Shown: positions 1-5,106 of the stretch, in pieces
Position numbering within the stretch: position 1 is the stretch's first letter
Layout of the letters: the number at the start of each line of letters is the position of its first letter
DNA from: an uncultured Lachnospira sp.
GTDB taxonomy: Bacteria; Bacillota; Clostridia; Lachnospirales; Lachnospiraceae
DNA length: 7,293 bases
Assembly (NCBI GenBank): GCA_947306285.1
Contig: CAMZGB010000049.1
Location: 1-7,293, forward strand
Direction of reading: 5' to 3'
Made by a program: the position numbers and the translations under genes
Notes under the pieces: generated by a model
What the model was told of the DNA's origin: nothing
The model's database searches: none
The model's input: the letters and a program-made list of their open reading frames with translations, nothing else

Positions 1-18
1 ATGTTTCACGTGAAACAT
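1..18. promoter_or_regulatory. parS: parS centromere-like site (ParB binding)
   Basis: An 18-base perfect palindrome lies at the very start of the window. Its 16-base core, TGTTTCACGTGAAACA at 2-17, fits the well-known bacterial parS consensus TGTTNCACGTGAAACA with no mismatch. ParB (encoded at 1104-2042) is expected to load here as a CTP-dependent clamp and spread, and ParA then acts on the complex to segregate the origin region. The site is about 235 bases upstream of parA, a usual place for parS in Firmicutes. The window edge cuts off whatever lies to the left. Confidence 0.93.
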
Positions 19-35
19 CGCAATTTTACGCGTTC

Positions 36-176
36 AAAGGGGCTGCTGTTAAAAAACAAAAGAAAAGAGCTTCCGACAAGCTTGTTTGCCGGAAGCTCTT
101 TTCTTTTGTTTTTTCATATCGCGAATGCGCGATATGAATATTTTGCGGAGCAAAATATGAATTAAGCAGCCCTTTT
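36..176. other. Nested inverted-repeat block, predicted four-way junction fold
   Basis: Four perfect or near-perfect inverted repeats sit inside one another. A closing stem pairs 36-47 with 165-176 (12 pairs including one G-T). It encloses three successive hairpins: 51-75/90-114 (25 bp), 113-123/128-138 (11 bp, loop AATG) and 138-146/150-158 (9 bp, loop GGA). Roughly 110 of 141 bases are paired, with only 48-50 and 159-164 free at the junction. The same fold is possible on either RNA strand, or as a DNA cruciform. The first hairpin alone would serve as a terminator. The enclosing stem and the two extra hairpins are not needed for that, so a mobile palindromic element or structured RNA is possible. 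No function is assigned. Confidence 0.7.
51..114. terminator. Bidirectional rho-independent terminator
   Basis: A perfect 25-bp stem (51-75 with 90-114) surrounds a 14-base loop. The GC-bearing core GAGCTTCCG/CGGAAGCTC is followed by a T-rich arm ending in six Ts, and the left arm begins with six As, so it can terminate transcription in both directions. The loop contains a further palindrome, ACAAGCTTGT (76-85). It probably ends the transcript of the gene left of the window and insulates parA from it. That upstream gene is not visible. Confidence 0.8.
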
Positions 177-209
177 TACATATTATATATAGAAAAAACT
201 CAACCCATG

Positions 210-218
210 TGATAGAAT
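210..218 (+). promoter_or_regulatory. Candidate extended -10 promoter of parA
   Basis: TGATAGAAT at 210-218 fits the extended -10 pattern TGnTATAAT with one mismatch. No convincing -35 hexamer lies 16-18 bases upstream, which is common for extended -10 promoters. Transcription would start near 225, leaving a leader of about 27 bases before the ATG at 252. This supports the downstream start for parA, because the in-frame TTG at 225 would then sit at the transcript end. Confidence 0.4.
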
Positions 219-241
219 ATACAATTGGAAACACAGAGAAC

Positions 242-245
242 GAGG
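242..245 (+). promoter_or_regulatory. Ribosome binding site fixing the parA start
   Basis: GAGG at 242-245 is six bases before the ATG at 252. The alternative in-frame TTG at 225 has no Shine-Dalgarno sequence. The ATG start gives the usual Soj N-terminus, with the Walker A motif starting at residue 11. Confidence 0.75.
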
Positions 246-251
246 TACAAA

Positions 252-1025
252 ATGGGAAAAATTATAGCAATTACAAATCAAAAAGGTGGCGTAGGTAAAA
301 CCACGACATCTATTAATGTGGCTGCATGCTTAGCGGACCAAGGTAAAAAGGTTTTGTTAGTGGACATGGATCCACAGGGAAACGCATCAAGTGGCGTTGG
401 AATAATTAGAAATGAGCTAGAGAATACAGTTTATGAATTGCTCCTGGGAGAATGCTCAAGTGAGGAATGCAAGACAGAATGCGCGGTTGAGGGACTAGAT
501 GTATTTCCTTCAAACGCAAACTTGTCTGGAGCAGAGATCGACTTGATTGGCATGGAGAATCGAGAGTTCATCTTAAAGGAAGAATTGGAGAAGGTTAAGG
601 ACGACTATGACTTCATCATAATCGACTGCCCACCAGCTCTTAACTTGCTTACGGTAAATGCACTTGTGGCAGCGGACTCAGTTATGGTTCCGATTCAGTG
701 TGAGTATTATGCGCTTGAGGGATTAACTCAGTTACTTCATACAATCAATCTAGTTCAGGAGAGACTTAATAATAGACTCGAGATAGATGGAGTTCTCTTT
801 ACTATGTATGACACAAGAACAAATCTATCAGCTGAGGTTGTGGAAAATGTTAGAGACAATATTCACCTACACATATACGCAACAATCATTCCTAGAAATG
901 TTAGGTTGGCTGAGGCTCCAAGTTATGGGCTTCCAATTCATATGTACGACAAGAAGTCGGCGGGAGCAGAAGCATATGAGAGTCTAGCAAAGGAATTAAT
1001 TGACAAAACAACGATGTTTACATAA
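252..1025 (+). CDS. parA: Chromosome partitioning ATPase ParA/Soj
   Basis: This 257-residue protein is a deviant Walker-type ATPase of the ParA/MinD superfamily. It dimerises with ATP, binds nucleoid DNA and is stimulated by ParB to move origins apart; in Bacillus-type organisms Soj also controls DnaA. Visible motifs are the deviant Walker A KGGVGKTT (residues 11-18, signature Lys11 and catalytic-loop Lys16), the A' motif LVDMDPQGN with Asp40, and Walker B IIIDCPP with Asp125. The conserved C-terminal segment RNVRLAEAPSYGLPI is at about 215-229. There is no N-terminal helix-turn-helix, and the length is that of chromosomal Soj rather than of plasmid type Ia ParA. The start is ATG 252 with a GAGG ribosome binding site. 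parB follows after 78 bases. A 10-bp inverted repeat overlaps its stop codon. Confidence 0.96.
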   Translation: MGKIIAITNQKGGVGKTTTSINVAACLADQGKKVLLVDMDPQGNASSGVGIIRNELENTVYELLLGECSSEECKTECAVEGLDVFPSNANLSGAEIDLIGMENREFILKEELEKVKDDYDFIIIDCPPALNLLTVNALVAADSVMVPIQCEYYALEGLTQLLHTINLVQERLNNRLEIDGVLFTMYDTRTNLSAEVVENVRDNIHLHIYATIIPRNVRLAEAPSYGLPIHMYDKKSAGAEAYESLAKELIDKTTMFT

Positions 1026-1042
1026 TAATTTGTTATGTAAAC
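1016..1042. repeat. Inverted repeat overlapping the parA stop codon
   Basis: GTTTACATAA (1016-1025) and its exact reverse complement (1033-1042) flank a 7-base spacer. The parA stop TAA occupies 1023-1025, within the left arm. The stem is AT-rich and has no T tract after it, so it is a poor terminator. An mRNA stability or processing hairpin, or an operator in front of parB, fits better. The left-arm 10-mer recurs exactly at 2524-2533. Confidence 0.6.
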
Positions 1043-1093
1043 CAAGCACAATTAGAGAAAAAGAGAGTATACAATATTGAAACATAGTTTATT

Positions 1094-1099
1094 GGAGGG
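1094..1099 (+). promoter_or_regulatory. Ribosome binding site fixing the parB start
   Basis: GGAGGG at 1094-1099 precedes the ATG at 1104 by four bases. An upstream in-frame TTG at 1077 lacks a comparable site and would add nine residues ahead of the conserved ParB N-terminus. Confidence 0.8.
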
Positions 1100-1103
1100 T
1101 GTT

Positions 1104-2042
1104 ATGGCACAAAGGAAAGGTTTAGGAAGAGGCGTAGATGCGCTCATTCCTTCGGCGGAGACTAGGAAAGCTGCTACTAAGAAAAAAGAAGAAAAGCCAG
1201 AAGTTCAGGTAGTTGAAAAAGAAGTGGTAAAGGAAGTAGTGAAGGAAGTTCCAGTTCCTGCAGATACTACTTTGCCGGTGTCTAGTATTGAGCCAAACAG
1301 AAATCAACCTAGAAAGAATTTTGATAAGGCCGAGCTAGAAGAACTTACTGATTCAATCAAGAGGTACGGAGTAATCCAACCGCTTGTTGTTCAGAAGAAA
1401 AACGACTACTACGAAATTATTGCAGGTGAGCGAAGGTGGAGAGCTGCCAAGCTTGCCAAGTTAAAAGAAGTGCCTGTAGTTATAAAAGAGTATGAACCAC
1501 AGGAAGCATCCGAGATTGCATTGATTGAGAACTTGCAAAGATCAGACCTTAATCCAATTGAGGAGGCAAAGGCATATAAGAACTTGATTGAGGAATATGA
1601 TTTGAGACAAGAAGATGTTGCAACAAGACTTTCTAAATCAAGAAGTGCGATAACAAACTCAATGAGACTCTTGAATCTTTCAGAGAAAGTTCAGGGAATG
1701 ATTGAAGCGGGCGACTTGCAGATGGGACATGCCAGAGCGTTGCTTGGACTTGAGAACGAAGGGTTGCAGGAGAAGACCGCAAAGACAGTTGTTGATAAAG
1801 GATTGAGCGTTCGAGATACAGAGAAGTTGGTTAAGAATATTTTACATCCAAAGCAGAAGAAACTTCCAATTCCAACACAGAACACAGCAGAGGTTAAGAG
1901 GCTCACGCAAAGGCTCGAAGAGATTCTTGGAACAAAGGTTTCTATTAACCAGAAAGCAAACGGCAAGGGCAAGATAGAAATAGATTATTATTCTACAGAA
2001 GAGTTTGAGAGATTGTACGAATTATTTGAGAGCGTTAAATAA
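1104..2042 (+). CDS. parB: Chromosome partitioning protein ParB/Spo0J
   Basis: This 312-residue protein is the CTP-hydrolysing, parS-binding clamp that loads at sites such as 1-18 and stimulates ParA. The N-terminus MAQRKGLGRGVDALIP carries the basic LGRG peptide that activates ParA. Residues about 20-52 form a charged, Lys/Glu/Val-rich linker with repeated VVKEV units. The N-terminal CTP-binding domain follows, with the EIIAGERRWRAAK box at about 104-116 and the ENLQR box at 142-146. A helix-turn-helix is at about 168-190 (DVATRLSKSRSAITN), and a C-terminal dimerisation domain runs from about 270 to the end. Length and domain order are typical. The stop codon is merged with the ribosome binding site of the next gene, suggesting coupled translation. 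Confidence 0.96.
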   Translation: MAQRKGLGRGVDALIPSAETRKAATKKKEEKPEVQVVEKEVVKEVVKEVPVPADTTLPVSSIEPNRNQPRKNFDKAELEELTDSIKRYGVIQPLVVQKKNDYYEIIAGERRWRAAKLAKLKEVPVVIKEYEPQEASEIALIENLQRSDLNPIEEAKAYKNLIEEYDLRQEDVATRLSKSRSAITNSMRLLNLSEKVQGMIEAGDLQMGHARALLGLENEGLQEKTAKTVVDKGLSVRDTEKLVKNILHPKQKKLPIPTQNTAEVKRLTQRLEEILGTKVSINQKANGKGKIEIDYYSTEEFERLYELFESVK

Positions 2043-2053
2043 GGAGAAAAGAA

Positions 2054-2524
2054 ATGAGAGATTTTATATATTTAGGAACTATATTATTAGTGATAATAGT
2101 TTTTGTGGCAGTTACCTTCTTACAAAATCTTAAAATAAAAAGATTGATGAACAGATATGAATCTTTTATGAATGGTAAAGATGCCGAGAATTTGGCTGAT
2201 GCCATCGAAGAAAACTTTAAGCAGATGAATGAGATCCAAAAGGACTATGAAGAAACAAAAGTAGATATAGAAGAAACGCTTCAAGGAATGAAGTCCACTT
2301 TCCACAAAATGGGAATTGTAAAGTATGATGCCTTCAAGGAAATGGGAGGAAACTTGAGTTTTACGCTTTGTCTATTAGATGATGTTAATACTGGATTCAT
2401 CTTAAATACAATGCACGGCAGAGATAGCAGTTATACCTATATCAAAGAAATAATAAAAGGTGAGGCATATGCCACACTGGGAGAAGAAGAGAAGGAAGCG
2501 CTTGAAAAGGCAATCAATTCTTAG
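2054..2524 (+). CDS. DUF4446 family membrane-anchored protein
   Basis: This 156-residue protein is unnamed. It starts with one hydrophobic segment (residues about 4-24), followed by a basic stretch (KIKRLMNRY), so the rest is probably cytoplasmic. Residues about 45-82 are Glu/Lys-rich and likely helical or coiled-coil. The core at about 85-135 (KMGIVKYDAFKEMGGNLSF, then LCLLDD and HGRDSSYTYIKEI) is the pattern I recognise as DUF4446, a family often found directly after parB in clostridia. Its molecular role is unknown to me. Its ribosome binding site, AAGGAG at 2041-2046, overlaps the parB stop, and the gap is 11 bases, so it is probably co-expressed with parAB. A link to chromosome segregation or membrane attachment is only a guess from position. 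Confidence 0.85.
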   Translation: MRDFIYLGTILLVIIVFVAVTFLQNLKIKRLMNRYESFMNGKDAENLADAIEENFKQMNEIQKDYEETKVDIEETLQGMKSTFHKMGIVKYDAFKEMGGNLSFTLCLLDDVNTGFILNTMHGRDSSYTYIKEIIKGEAYATLGEEEKEALEKAINS

Positions 2525-2553
2525 TTTACATAACTTGGAAAAACAATTATTAG
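2525..2553 (+). promoter_or_regulatory. Weak candidate promoter for serS
   Basis: TTTACA (2525-2530, 5/6 match to the -35 consensus) and TATTAG (2548-2553, 4/6 match to the -10) are separated by 17 bases. They lie in the 45-base gap between the DUF4446 stop and serS. The serS ribosome binding site AAGGAGA (2559-2565) follows. The -10 is poor and AT-rich sequence gives chance matches, so serS may simply be read through from parAB. Confidence 0.25.
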
Positions 2554-2569
2554 TTATTAAGGAGAAAAT

Positions 2570-3859
2570 ATGTTAGACATTAAATTTTTAAGAGAAAATC
2601 CAGACATCGTAAAGGAGAATATTAAAAAGAAATTTCAAAATCAGAAACTTCCACTTGTAGACGAAGTAATTGAATTAGATTTAAAGAACAGAGAGAATAA
2701 GCAGGAAGTTGAGGCTTTGCGCGCAAACAAGAATAAGCTATCAAAAGAGATTGGTGGACTTATGCAGCAAGGCAAAAAAGATGAGGCTGAAAAGGTTAAG
2801 GCAGAAGTGGCTGCTGGAAATGATAAGATAGATGAACTCACTGCAAAGGGTAGGGAGATCGACGAAGAAATAAAGAAACGCATGATGGTCATTCCAAACA
2901 TTATTGACCCATCAGTTCCTATAGGAAAAGATGATAGTGAAAATGTTGAGTTAGAGAAGTTTGGTGAACCAGTAGTGCCTGATTTTGAGGTGCCATATCA
3001 TACAGATATTATGGAGTCCTTCGACGGTATCGATTTAGAGGCGGCTAGAGATGTTGCTGGTAATGGTTTCTACTATTTAATGGGAGATATTGCTAGACTT
3101 CATTCGGCGGTGATTGCATACGCCAGAGACTTTATGATAGATAGAGGTTTCACATATGTGGTTCCTCCATTTATGATTCGAAGCAATGTGGTTACTGGCG
3201 TTATGAGCTTCGAAGAGATGGACGCTATGATGTACAAGATTGAAGGCGAGGACCTTTACTTGATTGGAACTAGTGAGCATTCAATGATTGGTAAGTTTAT
3301 CAATACTCATACAAAGGAAGAAGATCTACCGAAGACTTTGACGAGCTATTCTCCTTGCTTCAGAAAAGAAAAGGGTGCACACGGCATTGAGGAGAGAGGC
3401 GTGTATCGAATTCACCAGTTTGAGAAGCAGGAAATGATTGTTGTTTGTAAGCCAGAAGACAGCATGGAATGGTATAACAAGATGTGGAAGAACACTGTAG
3501 ATTTGTTTAGAAGTCTAGATATTCCAGTTCGAACACTTGAGTGCTGCTCTGGAGATTTGGCGGACCTTAAGGTCAAGTCTGTGGACGTGGAAGCATGGTC
3601 TCCTCGTCAAAAGAAGTACTTCGAAGTGGGAAGTTGTTCAAACCTTACAGATGCACAAGCTAGAAGATTGAATATTAAGATTAAGGGCGAAGATGGAAAC
3701 TACTTTGCTCATACATTAAATAATACAGTTGTTGCACCACCACGTATGCTTATTGCTTTCCTTGAAAACAATTTGCAAGCAGATGGTAGTGTTGCAATTC
3801 CAGAGGCTCTAAGACCATATATGGGCGGAATGGAGAAAATCGAAAAACAGGCAAAGTAA
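2570..3859 (+). CDS. serS: Seryl-tRNA synthetase
   Basis: This 429-residue class II synthetase charges tRNA-Ser, and can charge tRNA-Sec, with serine in the cytoplasm. Residues about 1-110 form the N-terminal tRNA-binding arm: LDIKFLRENPDIVKENI at the start, then a long charged coiled coil at about 35-105. The catalytic domain shows a TxE-type loop GTSEHSM (233-239), motif 2 with CFRKEKGAHGIEERGVYR (263-280) followed by HQFEKQEM, and motif 3 with PPRMLIAFLEN (Arg392). It ends with the usual DGSVAIPEALRPYMGG. Several signature blocks differ from the common bacterial SerRS: TSEHSM in place of TxEVPL, SGDLADLKVKSVDVEAWSP in place of the GD..F..AKTYDLEVW form, and HTLNNTVV in place of a typical NGS/NGT motif. 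It looks like a distinct, still intact SerRS subtype. A good ribosome binding site, AAGGAGA, precedes ATG 2570. Confidence 0.95.
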   Translation: MLDIKFLRENPDIVKENIKKKFQNQKLPLVDEVIELDLKNRENKQEVEALRANKNKLSKEIGGLMQQGKKDEAEKVKAEVAAGNDKIDELTAKGREIDEEIKKRMMVIPNIIDPSVPIGKDDSENVELEKFGEPVVPDFEVPYHTDIMESFDGIDLEAARDVAGNGFYYLMGDIARLHSAVIAYARDFMIDRGFTYVVPPFMIRSNVVTGVMSFEEMDAMMYKIEGEDLYLIGTSEHSMIGKFINTHTKEEDLPKTLTSYSPCFRKEKGAHGIEERGVYRIHQFEKQEMIVVCKPEDSMEWYNKMWKNTVDLFRSLDIPVRTLECCSGDLADLKVKSVDVEAWSPRQKKYFEVGSCSNLTDAQARRLNIKIKGEDGNYFAHTLNNTVVAPPRMLIAFLENNLQADGSVAIPEALRPYMGGMEKIEKQAK

Positions 3860-3872
3860 ATCTTTGCCTTTT
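3850..3872 (+). terminator. Hairpin spanning the serS stop codon, followed by TTTT
   Basis: GGCAAAG (3850-3856) pairs with CTTTGCC (3862-3868), and the loop TAAAT contains the serS stop codon. Four Ts (3869-3872) follow and run straight into the tRNA gene. The stem is short and the T run is short, so termination may be partial. Alternatively the hairpin could be an RNA processing or 5'-leader element for the tRNA. The left arm encodes the last serS codons. Confidence 0.5.
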
Positions 3873-3946
3873 GTCTCGTTAGCTCAGTTGGATAGAGCGC
3901 TCGCCTCCTAAGCGAGAGGCCGGAGGTTCGAATCCTCTACGGGACG
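3873..3946 (+). tRNA. tRNA-Arg (anticodon CCT)
   Basis: A complete cloverleaf can be drawn by hand. The acceptor stem is 3873-3879 with 3939-3945 (7 bp, one G-T). The D stem is GCTC/GAGC (3882-3885, 3895-3898) with loop AGTTGGATA. The anticodon stem is CTCGC/GCGAG (3900-3904, 3912-3916) with loop CTCCTAA, giving anticodon CCT at 3907-3909, which reads AGG. The variable loop is AGGCC, and the T stem is GGAGG/CCTCT with loop TTCGAAT. The discriminator base is G3946. CCA is not encoded, so it must be added after transcription. The gene begins immediately after the serS hairpin, leaving no separate spacer for a promoter, so co-transcription with serS is likely. Confidence 0.97.
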
Positions 3947-4020
3947 TTTGTGTGAAAAACATCAGTCGTTGAAAAGAGGGTTAATAAATCAGCGATTAAT
4001 AATATACAATTGGAGAGAAT

Positions 4021-5043
4021 ATGGATTACATAGTTTTGGACCTTGAGTGGAATCAAAACCCATATGGGAAGAGAAACTATCATCCAGAAATGCCATTCGA
4101 GATTATTGAAATTGGAGCGGTTAGAGTGAATTCAAACTTAGAAATTGAAGACTCGTTCCACGAAATAGTCAAACCGAGAGTTTACAAAAAACTTCACTAC
4201 AAAATTAAAGAAATCACACATTTTACAAACGAGGAGCTGGCCAGAGGATCGGATTTCAGAAAAGTGATTAGAGAATTCTTGGAATGGTGTGGAGATGATT
4301 TCATGTTTTGCACTTGGGGATCCATGGATTTAACTGAATTACAAAAGAATATGAGACACTACAAACTGGAGAGAGTGTTAGACTTCCCACTTTACTACCT
4401 AGATTTACAAAAGATTTATAGTCTGAGGTATGACGATGGCAAGAACAAGAGTACACTTTCGGACGTGGTCGAAGAATTAGGAATTAAGGAAGACAAAGAG
4501 TTCCACAGAGCAATTGATGATGCATACTATACAGCTAAAGTATTTCAAAAAATTGATCCGGGAAGATTTATAAAGAGACTATCTATCGACACATTTTACC
4601 CGCCTCGAATTAAGGAAGAAGAAATATTTGTCGAATTTGATGATTATAACAAATTAGTTACAAGAGAATTCTTATCGAAAGATGAAATGTTTAACGACAA
4701 AGACGTTGAGGAACTAAGGTGTAACAAATGTGGAGAGAGAATCTATCCTTATATTGATTGGTTTTCGGATAGTGGGAAGACATATTTTTGCTTAGGAAGA
4801 TGTCCAGAGCATGGAGATGTCCGAGGTAAAATAAAAATTAGAAAGTGCGAGCCAGATAGCTTTTACGCAATAAAGATTGTAAAAGTGGCCGACGAAGAAA
4901 GAGTTCAAAAGGTAAAAGACAAGAAAGAAAGCATCAGGGAGAAGCGAAGAGAAAAAAGACATCGCTTGTTAGAAAGAGAAATGATGCAAGAGACATGGGG
5001 CAGTTCAGCTATTGACGACGATGATGCTGAAGATGATTACTAA
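4021..5043 (+). CDS. DEDDh-family 3'-5' exonuclease with C-terminal Cys cluster
   Basis: This 340-residue protein has a DnaQ-like exonuclease fold at about 1-180. Exo I is VLDLEWN (Asp7, Glu9), Exo II is WGSMDLTEL (Asp103) and Exo III is HRAIDDAYYTA (His162, Asp167). Together these give the full two-metal DEDDh set, so it should be active. The substrate, RNA or DNA, cannot be told from sequence; the N-terminal style resembles the KinA-inhibitor/ERI-1-like exonuclease group. A possible zinc site follows: Cys234, Cys237, Cys257 and Cys261, with His264 nearby. Residues about 290-320 are strongly basic and helical (KKESIREKRREKRHRLLER), and the tail is acidic (DDDDAEDDY). It is translated from GGAG (4012-4015). 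No terminator lies between the tRNA and this gene. A bidirectional terminator follows it. Confidence 0.85.
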   Translation: MDYIVLDLEWNQNPYGKRNYHPEMPFEIIEIGAVRVNSNLEIEDSFHEIVKPRVYKKLHYKIKEITHFTNEELARGSDFRKVIREFLEWCGDDFMFCTWGSMDLTELQKNMRHYKLERVLDFPLYYLDLQKIYSLRYDDGKNKSTLSDVVEELGIKEDKEFHRAIDDAYYTAKVFQKIDPGRFIKRLSIDTFYPPRIKEEEIFVEFDDYNKLVTREFLSKDEMFNDKDVEELRCNKCGERIYPYIDWFSDSGKTYFCLGRCPEHGDVRGKIKIRKCEPDSFYAIKIVKVADEERVQKVKDKKESIREKRREKRHRLLEREMMQETWGSSAIDDDDAEDDY

Positions 5044-5054
5044 ATCCCATTAAT

Positions 5055-5098
5055 AAAAAAAGAGTTGCAATACTAAAAAGTACAGCAACTCTTTTTTT
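5055..5098. terminator. Bidirectional terminator between convergent genes
   Basis: A perfect 14-bp stem pairs 5055-5068 with 5085-5098: seven As plus GAGTTGC, and GCAACTC plus seven Ts. A small inner stem, TACT/AGTA, sits in the loop. The A and T runs make it work on both strands, serving the exonuclease gene from the left and the recombinase-like gene (ending at 5107) from the right. Confidence 0.9.
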
Positions 5099-5106
5099 GT
5101 TTTATA

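Noticed and set aside
49..234. A 61-residue open frame on the - strand across the inverted-repeat block
   Set aside because: It runs through the terminator hairpins and the parA promoter region, has low-complexity Lys/Phe-rich sequence produced by the repeats, and resembles no known protein.
839..847. DnaA-box-like TGTGGAAAA (8/9) in parA
   Set aside because: It is a single imperfect copy inside coding sequence, with only a 7/9 relative at about 2297. No cluster or AT-rich unwinding region supports an origin here.
1047..1075. A separate promoter for parB at TACAAT (1070-1075)
   Set aside because: The -10 is acceptable, but no recognisable -35 or extended -10 TG accompanies it. parB is adequately explained by read-through from parA.
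1691..1972. A 93-residue open frame on the - strand inside parB
   Set aside because: It is fully antisense to a well-conserved parB and has Cys/Phe/Ser-rich shadow composition. The similar antisense frames in serS and the carboxypeptidase gene were dropped for the same reason.
3927..3946. tRNA-Arg 3' end as an attachment site for the nearby recombinase-like gene
   Set aside because: I see no second copy of the tRNA 3' end in the window. The recombinase-like protein lacks its nucleophile, is in the opposite orientation behind a housekeeping gene, and no element cargo is present.
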